NCBI RefSeq assembly: GCF_021283305.1
Contig: NZ_JAJSOK010000028.1
Span: forward strand, 1 to 64,000
Direction of reading: 5' to 3'
Origin: Pseudonocardia kujensis
Lineage (GTDB): Bacteria > Actinomycetota > Actinomycetes > Mycobacteriales > Pseudonocardiaceae
Length of the DNA stretch: 64,000 nucleotides
Positions 42,082-50,508 of this stretch are shown piece by piece. Under the pieces are notes generated by a model. That model saw only the letters and a list, made by a program, of their open reading frames with translations. It had not been told where the DNA came from and searched no databases. The translations under genes were made by a program, and so were the position numbers. How positions within the stretch are numbered: position 1 is the stretch's first letter; every line of letters starts with the position of its first letter.

Positions 42082-42671
42082 TGGCGTTCGACCAGGAAGC
42101 CGTGCTGCGCCGCTTCGCGCAGGCCGCGGAGGACGCGCACGCCGAGCTCACCGAGCTCGACCAGCGCAGCGGCGACGGCGACTTCGGCGACAACCTCCGC
42201 GGCGGGCTGCGCGACGCGGTGCTGCGGTTCGAGAAGGGCGACGGCGGCGTCTCGGCCTTCGGCGCGCTCGGCGAGGTGTTCCTCGACGAGGTCGGCGGCA
42301 CCAGCGGCCCGCTGCTCGGACTGCTGTTCACCGAGATCGCCCACGCGCTGGACGGCACCGGCACCGATGCGGTGGCCGCGTTCGGCGAGGGCGCGAAGGC
42401 CGGGCTGGCCGCGATCCAGCGCGTCGGCGAGGCGCAGGTCGGCGACCGCACCCTTGTCGACGCCCTGGCCCCCGCCGTCGAGGCCGTGCCGCAGGGCTTC
42501 GCCGCGGCCGCCCGCGCCGCGCAGGAGGGCGCGGACCGCACCGCCGACCTGCGGGCACGGAGGGGCCGGGCCAGCTACGTCGGCGAGCGGGTGAAGGGCG
42601 AACCCGACCCCGGCGCCGTGGGCATCGCCCTGTTCTTCCGGACCGTGGCCGAGGCCGCCGGACAGCGCTGA
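42081..42671 (+). CDS. dhaL: Dihydroxyacetone kinase, DhaL nucleotide-binding subunit
   Basis: DhaL holds the nucleotide and metals and passes phosphate to the sugar on DhaK. The 196-residue helical-barrel protein has the metal aspartates in ELDQRSGDGDFGDNL (the usual form is GDGDHG), GGTSGPLLGLLF, GDRTLVDALAPA and the closing KGEPDPGAVG. It begins inside the dhaK stop (TGATG). Nothing in the sequence tells whether ATP or a DhaM protein supplies the phosphate. Confidence 0.92.
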   Translation: MAFDQEAVLRRFAQAAEDAHAELTELDQRSGDGDFGDNLRGGLRDAVLRFEKGDGGVSAFGALGEVFLDEVGGTSGPLLGLLFTEIAHALDGTGTDAVAAFGEGAKAGLAAIQRVGEAQVGDRTLVDALAPAVEAVPQGFAAAARAAQEGADRTADLRARRGRASYVGERVKGEPDPGAVGIALFFRTVAEAAGQR

Positions 42672-42682
42672 CGCCCGGGCGC

Positions 42683-42721
42683 GGGGGGGGGGGGGGGGGG
42701 CCCCCCCCCCCCCCCCCCCCC
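42683..42721. repeat. G18-C21 homopolymer block
   Basis: Eighteen G followed directly by 21 C form a perfect palindrome in the gap between the convergent dhaL and response-regulator genes. It could be a terminator stem, but such a run is also a frequent sequencing or assembly artefact and its true length is doubtful. Confidence 0.7.
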
Positions 42722-42785
42722 ACGACGGTGCGTCACGCGGCCGGCGGCCCCGTCGGCACGCCGGCCGCGCGGGCCTTCGCCGTCC

Positions 42786-43559
42786 TCAGACGATCCCCTG
42801 CCGGGTCGCGGTGTAGACGATCTCGGTGCGCCGGCGGACGTCGAGCTTGTCCCGCAGGTTGCGGACGTGGAACTTGACCGTCGCCTCGCTGATCACCAGC
42901 TCGGCGGCGATCTCCTTGTTCGACATGCCCGTGGCGAGCAGCTTGAGCACCTGGTTCTCGCGCTCGGTGAGCAGCGGCCCGCGCGGCCCGGTCGGGGCGG
43001 CCGGCTCGCGGGGGTCGCGCAGCGCGTCCATCATCATCGTGGTGATCCGCGAGTCGAACACGGCGTCGCCGCGCAGCAGCGTGCGGACGGCGGCCACGAT
43101 GTCGGCGGTGTCGGCGCCCTTGCGCAGGTAGCCGTGCACGCCGAGGCGCACCGTGCGGAGCATGGTCTCCCGGTCGCGGCAGGCCGTCAGCACCAGGATC
43201 CGGGTGCCGCGGTGGCGCTGCAGCAGCGCGCGGGCCACGTCGATACCGGCCGAGTCGCCCCGGCCGAGGTCCACGTCGAGGAGCACGACGTCCGGGCGCA
43301 GCCGGTCCGCCGCGACGAGCGCATCGCGCGGGGTGGCGGCCTCGCCGACGATCCGCAGGTCGGGCTCGGCGGCGAAGAGCTGGCGCAGGCCGAGGCGGAC
43401 GATGCCCTCGCCGTCGACGACCAGGATGCGTCCGGTGCGGACGGTGGCGAACGGGGAGTCCCCGCGGCCCGTGGCCGAGGCGCCGGTGACCGTGGGGATG
43501 CGCGTGGGCTGCGCCGGGCGCGCTTCGAGGACCCTGATATCGGCGAGTTCTGCGGTCAT
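42786..43559 (-). CDS. NarL/LuxR-type response regulator
   Basis: This 257-residue protein has a 40-residue lead, a receiver domain (residues 43-160) and a LuxR-type helix-turn-helix (LLTERENQVLKLLATGMSNKEIAAELVISEATVKFHVRNLRDKL) at 190-250. The phosphorylation Asp is in VVLLDVDLG, with LTAC and the conserved Lys in YLRKG. The acidic pocket reads VVDGEG where VVDDH is usual, so one acidic residue has moved. AAAGG precedes the ATG at 43559. No histidine kinase is adjacent. It is divergent from the GAF regulator. Confidence 0.9.
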   Translation of the reverse strand: MTAELADIRVLEARPAQPTRIPTVTGASATGRGDSPFATVRTGRILVVDGEGIVRLGLRQLFAAEPDLRIVGEAATPRDALVAADRLRPDVVLLDVDLGRGDSAGIDVARALLQRHRGTRILVLTACRDRETMLRTVRLGVHGYLRKGADTADIVAAVRTLLRGDAVFDSRITTMMMDALRDPREPAAPTGPRGPLLTERENQVLKLLATGMSNKEIAAELVISEATVKFHVRNLRDKLDVRRRTEIVYTATRQGIV

Positions 43560-43695
43560 CGCTGAGCCTTTCGAACGTCGACGGGTCGTTGTCGCGGCGA
43601 CGGTAAGGTGAATCACGTTGCCCGTTCGTTGCACGCCCACGCTGCCCGCTCGGACAGGCGCAACCTCGCCTTGCTGATCCGGGTGGAGGTGAACG

Positions 43696-45252
43696 ATGAT
43701 GGGTGCCGGAAGTACGCGGACAGTCGGGGAGCCGATGCCAGTCGACAAGGTGGTCGAGCGCGAGCCGGGGTCCGGCCTGCCCGCCGCCTCGCCGACCCGC
43801 GCGATCGACGAGCTGTTCGAGGCGGTCCTCGACGACACGGGGGACGCGACCGTCCGCCGGCTGGTCTCCGAGTCCTGGGAACGCAGCCTCGCCGCCGCGA
43901 TCGACCCCGCCACGGCCCTGCCCCCGTTCCGGTTCGACCCGTCCGAGAGCGCCGCCCGGCTGGCCGCGCACCCGCTGCACAACGTCATGCCGCTGCTGCG
44001 CAGCAACCTGGTGAGCATCGCCGAGGAGGCGATGCACGTCGTCGTGGTCACGGACGAGCAGGGCATCGTGCTGTGGCGCGAGGGCGCCAACGCGGTCCTG
44101 CGGCCCGCGGACCGGGTGGGCCTTGTCGAGGGCTCCTGCTGGTCCGAGGAGGCCATCGGGACCAACGCGATGGGCACGACCCTCGCCGTCGGCAAGCCCG
44201 TGCAGATCCACTCGACGGAGCACCTCGTGCGCGCCGTGCACGCCTGGACGTGCGTGGCCGCGCCCGTCACCGACCCGGACACCGGCCGGATCGTCGGCGC
44301 CATCGACATCACCGGCCCGCGGCGCACGATCCATCCCGCGATGCTCGCGCTGGTCACGGCCACCGCGCAGCTCGCCGAGAACCAGATGCGGATGCAGCTC
44401 GCGATCGCCGACGAGCGGCTGCGCGCGCGCAACCAGCCGCACCTGCAGAGCCTGCGCGGCACGCCGGGCGCGCTCGTCACCCCCACCGGCCGGATCATCG
44501 CGGGCGAGCCGTTCGGCGAGTGGCCCGAGCGGGTCGACCTGGAGCCGATCACGGCCGGCGCGGACCGGGTCCGGCTGGCCGACGGGCGCGAGATGCACGT
44601 CGAGCCGCTGGCCGAGGGCTACCTGCTGCGAGCCGCCCGGCGCACCGGCCGAACCGCGAGCGCCGACGCTCCCCGGCACGCGCTGTCGCTGCGCTTCCTG
44701 GGCGACGGCAGCCCGACCGTGGTGCTCGACGGGGAGAGCCACGGGCTCACCCTGCGCCCGGCCGAGATCCTCACCGCGCTCGCGCTGCACCCGGAGGGGC
44801 TCACCGCCGAGCGGCTCGCCTTCCTCCTCTACGGCGACGACGGCAACCAGACCACCGTCCGCGGCGAGATCCACCGGCTGCGCGCGCTGATCGGCACGGA
44901 CGTGCTCAAGACCCGCCCGTACCGGCTCGACGCGGTGGTCGACACGGACTTCGGCACCGTTCGCCGGGCGTTGCGCGAGGGCCGGGTCGCCGACGCGCTG
45001 CGCGGCTGCGCGGGCCCGCTCCTCCCCCGCTCCGACGCCCCGGAGATCCGCGGCGCGCGGGACGAGCTGGAGGTCGGGCTGCGCCGGGCCGTCCTCGAGT
45101 CCGACGACGTCGAGCTCGTGCACAGCTACGCCACCCACCGCCTGGGGCGGGACGATCTCGAGGCGCACGAGCTGCTCGCCGACATGCTGCCCGCGGGCGA
45201 CCCGCGGCGCGCGGTCGCGGTGTCCCGGGTCGCGCGGCTGCTCGCGGAGTAG
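43696..45252 (+). CDS. GAF-domain regulator with SARP/OmpR-like winged helix
   Basis: This 518-residue regulator has an AcoR/DhaR-like N-terminal half: RRLVSESWERSLAAAIDP, HPLHNVMPLLRSNL, then a GAF domain with GSCWSEEAIGTNAMGTTLAVGKPVQIHSTEHLVRAVHAWTCVAAPV. Instead of the sigma-54 AAA+ domain of DhaR, the C-terminus (about 340-518) reads as a winged helix and helical repeats like bacterial transcriptional activation domains (HGLTLRPAEILTALALHPEGLTAERLAFLLYGDDGNQTTVRGEIHRLRALIG). It probably controls alcohol, diol or ketose genes nearby. GGAGG precedes the ATG. Confidence 0.82.
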   Translation: MMGAGSTRTVGEPMPVDKVVEREPGSGLPAASPTRAIDELFEAVLDDTGDATVRRLVSESWERSLAAAIDPATALPPFRFDPSESAARLAAHPLHNVMPLLRSNLVSIAEEAMHVVVVTDEQGIVLWREGANAVLRPADRVGLVEGSCWSEEAIGTNAMGTTLAVGKPVQIHSTEHLVRAVHAWTCVAAPVTDPDTGRIVGAIDITGPRRTIHPAMLALVTATAQLAENQMRMQLAIADERLRARNQPHLQSLRGTPGALVTPTGRIIAGEPFGEWPERVDLEPITAGADRVRLADGREMHVEPLAEGYLLRAARRTGRTASADAPRHALSLRFLGDGSPTVVLDGESHGLTLRPAEILTALALHPEGLTAERLAFLLYGDDGNQTTVRGEIHRLRALIGTDVLKTRPYRLDAVVDTDFGTVRRALREGRVADALRGCAGPLLPRSDAPEIRGARDELEVGLRRAVLESDDVELVHSYATHRLGRDDLEAHELLADMLPAGDPRRAVAVSRVARLLAE

Positions 45253-45258
45253 CGCTCC

Positions 45259-46431
45259 TCAGGCCCGCGCCAGCGGGGTCGACCGCGCGTAGATCCCCGC
45301 GTGGACCTCGGCCGAGCGCTCCCACGTGAACCGGGCCGCGGTGCGGGCCCCCTCGCGCACGAGGGCGGCCCGCAGCGACGGCTCGGTGATCACCCGGCGG
45401 AGGGCCGCCGCGAGCGCGGCCTCGTCGCCCACCCGTGGGAGCAGGGCGTCCACGCCGTCGGTGAGGTGCTCGCGGAAGACGGGCAGGTCGCTCGCGACCA
45501 CCGGCAGCCCCATCGCCATGGCCTCGATCGCGACGAGCCCGAACCCCTCCGCCGTGGACGGGTAGCAGAGCGCGTCGGCCGCGGCGTACCAGCCCGCGAG
45601 CTCGGCGTCGGTGAGCGTGCCGAGCTCGACGACGTCGCGACCGGGCTCCAGCCCCAGCTCGGGAAGCTCCGCCAGGGCCGCCTCCCGGTACGGCGCGAAG
45701 TCCTGGAAGGAGTGCCCGCCGACGACGGCGAGGACGGGGTCGAGACCCTCGCGGCGCAGCCGGGCGAGCGCGCGGAAGGCGTGCACCGTGCCCTTGCGCG
45801 GCTCGATCCCCCCCACCGCGAGCAGCAGGAACCGTCCGTCGTCGCGTTCGGGCACCGGTACCGGGCGGGCGAACCGGTGCCGGTCCACGCCGTTCGGGAC
45901 GATCGTCGTCGCGACCCCGAAGTCGCGGGCGAGGATGCCCCGCCACTGCTCCGACACCACGAGCACCCGATCCGGTTCGGTGATCGCCCGGCGCTGGCAC
46001 TCGACGAGGGCCGGGGTGGTGAAGTCGTCGACGTGGTGGGCGGTGCGCAGCACCGTGACCGCGGCGCCGGTGCGGTCCCGGGCGGCGAGCGCGGCCCGCG
46101 CGGCGATGCAGTCCTGCGCGTGCAGGACCTCGAACTCGCCGATCCGCGCGGCCAGCGCGGCCGCGAGCCGCTCGATGCCGTCGAGGGTCCGCTCGGTGAG
46201 GGTGGTGCCCTCGCGGCGCGGTCCCGGCACGATCGTGTGCGGCAGGTCGACGGGCCGGTAGAGGCCCTTCGCCGGGTCGCCGAGCGCGAACAGGTGCACC
46301 GGGTGCCCGGCGCGGTGCAGGGCCTCGCCCAGGCCGAGGGTGTGGACGTGCCCGCCGCGGGGCGACGTCGAGTGGGTCAGCAGGGCGACCCTGGTGACCC
46401 CGGGCCCAGTCGCGTTGACGATGTTGCGCAC
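45259..46431 (-). CDS. Glycosyltransferase, MSMEG_0565 (Nit1C) family
   Basis: This is a 390-residue GT-B, family 4-type glycosyltransferase. The N-terminus VALLTHSTSPRGGHVHTLGLGEALHRAGHPVHLFALGDP matches the MSMEG_0565 type that occurs in Nit1C clusters. The donor-binding half has VVSEQW, VPNGVD, VGGIEPRKGT and the E-x7-E-like segment STAEGFGLVAIEAMAMGLPVV. The GTG at 46431 is chosen as start. It is divergent from the radical SAM gene with 63 bases between, and its stop is only six bases from the convergent GAF regulator stop. The acceptor is unknown. Confidence 0.87.
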   Translation of the reverse strand: MRNIVNATGPGVTRVALLTHSTSPRGGHVHTLGLGEALHRAGHPVHLFALGDPAKGLYRPVDLPHTIVPGPRREGTTLTERTLDGIERLAAALAARIGEFEVLHAQDCIAARAALAARDRTGAAVTVLRTAHHVDDFTTPALVECQRRAITEPDRVLVVSEQWRGILARDFGVATTIVPNGVDRHRFARPVPVPERDDGRFLLLAVGGIEPRKGTVHAFRALARLRREGLDPVLAVVGGHSFQDFAPYREAALAELPELGLEPGRDVVELGTLTDAELAGWYAAADALCYPSTAEGFGLVAIEAMAMGLPVVASDLPVFREHLTDGVDALLPRVGDEAALAAALRRVITEPSLRAALVREGARTAARFTWERSAEVHAGIYARSTPLARA

Positions 46432-46494
46432 GCGTCCACCATAGTGAATTCTCTGATGGGAGACGACCGTGTCCGATAGTGGAGGAGCTCTCGC

Positions 46495-47685
46495 ATGACC
46501 GTGACCGACGAGCGCAGCCCGGGCGACGTCGTCGAGGCGCCCACGAGCGGCACGGCCGCACTGATCATGGACCTGCAGAGCGTGGGGCTGCGGATCGAGA
46601 CCGCGCTCGAGACCTCCCGCACGGGCGGCGCCGGCCCGTCGGACTCCGGGATGCTGTGGATCGAGGGCGTGCCCGTCACGGTCCCACCGAACGCGACCTC
46701 CCCGTACGCGCTGCGCGCCGAGGACGAGGGCCAGGGCATCTACCGCGACGGCGTCAAGGTCGCCTCGGTCTCCGGGACGCGGCGCCCGCGCTTCTACGAC
46801 CTCGAGACCGCCGACGGGGTGCCGTACCACCAGATCGCGCTGCTCCACCTCGACTCGCTCGCCTCCACCGTGGTGCAGGCCTGCAACTACTGGGGCAACT
46901 CCGACCAGTGCGGGTTCTGCGGCATCGGGGTGTCGCTCGCCGCCGGCGCCACGATCGCGAAGAAGACGCCCGAGATGCTGGCCGAGGTCGCCGTCGCGGC
47001 GCGCGACCTCGACGGTGCCGTCGACGCCACGCTGACCACCGGCTCGTCGGTCGCGCCGGACCGCGGGGCGTTGTACGTCGCGCGGTGCGGGCAGGCGGTG
47101 AAGGAGGCCGCGGGCCTGCCCGTGGAGGTGCAGTTCGAGCCGCCGCACTCGCTCGACGTCCTGCACCAGGTCCACGACAGGGGCGTCGACTCGGTGGGCA
47201 TCCACGTCGAGTCCTTCGACCCGGCGGTGCTGGCCCGCGTCGCGCCGGGCAAGTTCCGGACCGGCATCGACACCTACTTCCGCACCTGGGAGCGGGCGGT
47301 GCAGCTGTTCGGCGAGGGCCGGGTGTCGACGTACGTGATCCTCGGCATGGGCGAGGACCCGGATCTGACGGTGGAGATGTGCCGGCGGGCCGTCGATCTC
47401 GGCGTCTACCCCTTCGTCGTGCCGTTGCGGCCGGTGGCGGGCTCGCTGATGGAGGCGGTGCCGGCGCCGGCGCGCGAGTACACCGAGCCGATCTACCGCA
47501 AGGTCGCCGGTTTTCTGGCCGAGCGCGGGCTGGGGGCGGACACCGCCGTCGCCGGCTGCGCGCGGTGCCAGGCCTGCTCCTCGCTCAACCTGGTCCAGCA
47601 GTCGGGCGGGGCGACGCCGTGCGGATCGGGCGGGTCGAGCGGCGGCGCGCCGCTGCTGCAGATCGGGAAGCGCCCGGGCGCATGA
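46495..47685 (+). CDS. Radical SAM protein, MSMEG_0568 (Nit1C) family
   Basis: This 396-residue radical SAM enzyme binds its 4Fe-4S cluster through C130, C139 and C142 (CNYWGNSDQCGFCGIG). The spacing, x8 then x2, is longer than the standard CxxxCxxC but seems normal for this subfamily. The long N-terminal part (residues 1-125, ending DGVPYHQIALLHLDS) and a C-terminal CARCQACSS pair are also subfamily marks. GGAGGAG precedes the ATG. Its stop overlaps the acetyltransferase start (ATGA). The substrate is not known. Confidence 0.88.
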   Translation: MTVTDERSPGDVVEAPTSGTAALIMDLQSVGLRIETALETSRTGGAGPSDSGMLWIEGVPVTVPPNATSPYALRAEDEGQGIYRDGVKVASVSGTRRPRFYDLETADGVPYHQIALLHLDSLASTVVQACNYWGNSDQCGFCGIGVSLAAGATIAKKTPEMLAEVAVAARDLDGAVDATLTTGSSVAPDRGALYVARCGQAVKEAAGLPVEVQFEPPHSLDVLHQVHDRGVDSVGIHVESFDPAVLARVAPGKFRTGIDTYFRTWERAVQLFGEGRVSTYVILGMGEDPDLTVEMCRRAVDLGVYPFVVPLRPVAGSLMEAVPAPAREYTEPIYRKVAGFLAERGLGADTAVAGCARCQACSSLNLVQQSGGATPCGSGGSSGGAPLLQIGKRPGA

Positions 47686-48320
47686 CCGCCGTGCTGCCGG
47701 AGCGGGCCGGGCTCGCGGTGGATGGCAGGGAGGGGCGGGTGGCGGCCACCGCGCGACCGGGCGCGGCACCGTCGCGGATCCGACCCGTGCGGCCGGTCAA
47801 CGTGCTGGTCGGCGTGGACCCGGTCGTCTGCCGCCCGGCCGCCGACGCGGCCGCGCGCGCCGCGCACCACGCGATCCGGCACGCGGTGTTCGTCGAGGAG
47901 CAGGGCGTGTTCGCCGACTCGGACCTCGACGCCCACGACGCCCGCGAGGACGTCGTGCACGTCCTCGCCACCCATCTCGGCCGCCCCGCCGGCACCGTCC
48001 GGCTCTACCCGACCGGCCGCCCGGGCGAGTGGCTCGGCGACCGCCTCGCCGTGCTCCCCGGGTTCCGCTCCGCCGCGATCGGCGGCCCGCTCGTCCGCTT
48101 CGCCGTCGAGACGGCCGGCGCCCGCGACGGGAGCCGCATGCGCGCCCACGTCCAGCTGCCCAACGAGCGCTTCTTCCACCGCCTCGGCTGGACCACCGAC
48201 GGCCCGGTGGAGACCTACGTCGGCCACCCGCACGTCCCGATGAGCATCCCGCTCGTGGGCCCGGTGACGCCCTGGCTCGCGGGGCGCCGCGTGAGGGTCG
48301 GTGCCGCCGTTCAGAGGTAG
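47682..48320 (+). CDS. GNAT N-acetyltransferase, MSMEG_0567 (Nit1C) family
   Basis: This 212-residue protein contains a GNAT fold: HHAIRHAVFVEEQGVFADSDLDAHD at the start of the domain, HVLATHLGRPAGTVRLYPTG, and IGGPLVRFAVETAGARDGSRMRAHVQLPNERFFHRLGWTTDGP, the acetyl-CoA and substrate halves. It matches the MSMEG_0567/sll0786 type named for nitrogen starvation. It is translationally coupled to the radical SAM gene. The remaining expected neighbours (nitrilase, MSMEG_0569, 0570 and 0572 types) are not found after it. Confidence 0.87.
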   Translation: MTAVLPERAGLAVDGREGRVAATARPGAAPSRIRPVRPVNVLVGVDPVVCRPAADAAARAAHHAIRHAVFVEEQGVFADSDLDAHDAREDVVHVLATHLGRPAGTVRLYPTGRPGEWLGDRLAVLPGFRSAAIGGPLVRFAVETAGARDGSRMRAHVQLPNERFFHRLGWTTDGPVETYVGHPHVPMSIPLVGPVTPWLAGRRVRVGAAVQR

Positions 48321-48436
48321 GACGCCCGCAGCTCCTGCCCGCAGGCGCAGGTCGCGGCGGCGTCCCCAGGCGGCAGCGGGGTCTTCGCGCCGCACGCCGG
48401 GCAGCCGATGCGCTGTGGGTCGAGCCGGTGCGGCAC
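48311..48436 (-). CDS. Small zinc-ribbon-like reading frame
   Basis: The minus strand encodes 41 residues with CPACG, 12 residues, then TCACGQEL, a plausible zinc-ribbon four-cysteine set (GCPACGAKTPLPPGDAAATCACGQELRASYL). The sequence before the GTG at 48436 (GGFTSIWVPHRLDP) looks protein-like, so the true start may be further upstream or the gene may be a remnant. Its end overlaps the acetyltransferase stop on the other strand. The rest of the gap to glmS (to 48633) shows nothing I can assign. Confidence 0.3.
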   Translation of the reverse strand: MPHRLDPQRIGCPACGAKTPLPPGDAAATCACGQELRASYL

Positions 48437-48633
48437 CCAGATGCTGGTGAACCCGCCGGTGGCGAAGCCCCTGTCGTTCGCGCACGACGGCGCGGCCGTC
48501 CTGGCGCTGCGAGCACCTGCTGCTGGAGGACATCGTGCGCGCCTCGGCCGGCTGGAGCGCGGCACCGCGTCCTGAGCCCGGACAGCAGTGCGCCCCGCCC
48601 GGGGACCGGACGGGGCGCACCGAGGACGGCTGT

Positions 48634-50472
48634 CTACTCCACCGTCACCGACTTGGCGAGGTTGCGCGGTCGGTCGACGTCGCGCTCCAGCGCCACGGCG
48701 GCGTGGTAGGCGAGGAGCTGGAGCGGCACCGACATCAGGATCGGGTCGAGCTCGGGCTCGCTCTGCGGGATCACGATGGTGCGGTCGGCGAGCTCCGCGG
48801 AGAGCTCGCGGTGCGCCAGCGCGACCACCGGGCCCTTGCGGGCGCGGATCTCGGCGAGGGTCGAGACGTTCTTCTCGTGGAGGTCGTCGTCCGGCACGCA
48901 CGCGACCGTCGGCAGCTCCGGGCTGACCAGGGCGAGGGGGCCGTGCTTGAGCTCGGCGCTGGCGTAGGCCTCGGCGTGCACGTAGGAGACCTCCTTGAAC
49001 TTCTGCGCGCCCTCCTTGGCCACCGGCCAGCCGCGGCGGCGGCCGATGAACAGCACGCTGGGCCGCTGCGCGATCTCCCGCGCGACGGCCTCGATCGTGC
49101 CGGTGCGCTTCTCGTCGTCGAGGATCTGCTCGATCTGGCCGGGCAGCGCCACGAGGCCGTCGAGGATCCGGCGGCCCTCGGTCGGCGCGAGGTCACGCAT
49201 GCGCCCGAGGTGCACCGCGAGCAGCGCGAACGCCACGACCGTCGACGTGAACGACTTGGTCGCCGCGACGGACATCTCCGGGCCGGCGTGGATGTAGATG
49301 CCGCCGTCGACCTGGCGCGCGATCGTCGACCCGACGACGTTGACGATGCCGATCACCCTGCCGCCCTTGCGCTGCAGCTCCTGCACCGCGGCCAGGGTGT
49401 CGACGGTCTCGCCGGACTGGCTGACCGCCACGTAGAGCGTGTCCGGCTCGACGACCGGGTTGCGGTACCGGAACTCCGACGCCGACTCCGACGTCGCGGG
49501 CATCCGGGCCAGGTCCTCGATCAGCTGGGCGCCGAGGTCTCCGGCGTAGCAGGCGGAGCCGCAGCCGAGGATCTTCACGCGGCGGAACTCGCGCGCCTCG
49601 CGCACGGTCAGGTTGAGGCCGCCGAGGTGGGCGGTGTTGAAGCGCTCGTCGAGGCGGCCGCGGAGTGCCCGCTCGATCGAGCGCGGCTGCTCGGCGATCT
49701 CCTTGACCAGGAAGTGCGCGTGGTCGCCGACCTCGGCGCCGACGACGTCCCAGTCCACCTCCGACGGCGTCTTCGCCGTGGAGCGGGCGTCGAGGGTGAA
49801 GGTGCGGTAACCGCCGGCGGTGATCGTGGCGAGCTCGCCGTCGTCGAGGTAGACGACCTGGCGGGTGTGCCCGACCAGCGCCGCGACGTCGCTCGCGACG
49901 AACATCTCCTTCTCGCCGATGCCGAGGAGCACGGGCGAGCCGTTGCGCGCGACGACGATCCGGTCGGGGTGCTCGGTGTCGACGACGGCGATGCCGTACG
50001 CGCCGACGACCTGGCGCAGCGCGTAGCGGACGGCCTGCTCGAGGTCCTCCGCGCCGCCGGTCCTGAAGGCCGCGGCCACGAGGTGGGCGACGGTCTCGGT
50101 GTCGGTCTGCGAGGTGAACTCGACGCCGTCGGCCTGCAGCTTGGCGCGCAGCTCCTCGGCGTTCTCGATGATCCCGTTGTGCACCACGGCGATCCGGCCG
50201 GCGCTGTCGACGTGCGGGTGGGCGTTGTCGACGGTGGGCTCCCCGTGCGTCGCCCAGCGGGTGTGCCCGATGCCGGGGGCGCCCTTGAACCGCGCGGGCA
50301 GGTCCGCCTGCAGGTCGGCGACCCGACCGCTGACCTTGCGCACCTTCAGCTGGCCGCGCTGGATCACGGCGATCCCGGCCGAGTCGTAGCCGCGGTACTC
50401 GAGCCGGTTCAGGCCCTCGATCAGGATGGGCGCCGCGTCCTGCGCGCCCACGTACCCCACGATGCCGCACAT
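48634..50472 (-). CDS. glmS: Glucosamine-6-phosphate synthase (isomerising)
   Basis: GlmS makes glucosamine 6-phosphate from fructose 6-phosphate and glutamine, the entry to peptidoglycan and mycothiol sugars. The 612-residue enzyme begins MCGIVGYVG with the N-terminal nucleophile cysteine of the glutaminase domain, then GHTRWATHGEP and HNGIIEN. Two SIS isomerase domains follow (ILGCGSACYAGDLGAQ, VSQSGETVDTLAAVQ), and the C-terminus PRNLAKSVTVE is typical. There is no GlmS ribozyme-like leader; a short repeat array lies upstream instead. Confidence 0.97.
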   Translation of the reverse strand: MCGIVGYVGAQDAAPILIEGLNRLEYRGYDSAGIAVIQRGQLKVRKVSGRVADLQADLPARFKGAPGIGHTRWATHGEPTVDNAHPHVDSAGRIAVVHNGIIENAEELRAKLQADGVEFTSQTDTETVAHLVAAAFRTGGAEDLEQAVRYALRQVVGAYGIAVVDTEHPDRIVVARNGSPVLLGIGEKEMFVASDVAALVGHTRQVVYLDDGELATITAGGYRTFTLDARSTAKTPSEVDWDVVGAEVGDHAHFLVKEIAEQPRSIERALRGRLDERFNTAHLGGLNLTVREAREFRRVKILGCGSACYAGDLGAQLIEDLARMPATSESASEFRYRNPVVEPDTLYVAVSQSGETVDTLAAVQELQRKGGRVIGIVNVVGSTIARQVDGGIYIHAGPEMSVAATKSFTSTVVAFALLAVHLGRMRDLAPTEGRRILDGLVALPGQIEQILDDEKRTGTIEAVAREIAQRPSVLFIGRRRGWPVAKEGAQKFKEVSYVHAEAYASAELKHGPLALVSPELPTVACVPDDDLHEKNVSTLAEIRARKGPVVALAHRELSAELADRTIVIPQSEPELDPILMSVPLQLLAYHAAVALERDVDRPRNLAKSVTVE

Positions 50473-50508
50473 CGGTGTTCCTCCTCGTTCTCGCCGGCGC
50501 CGGTCGGT

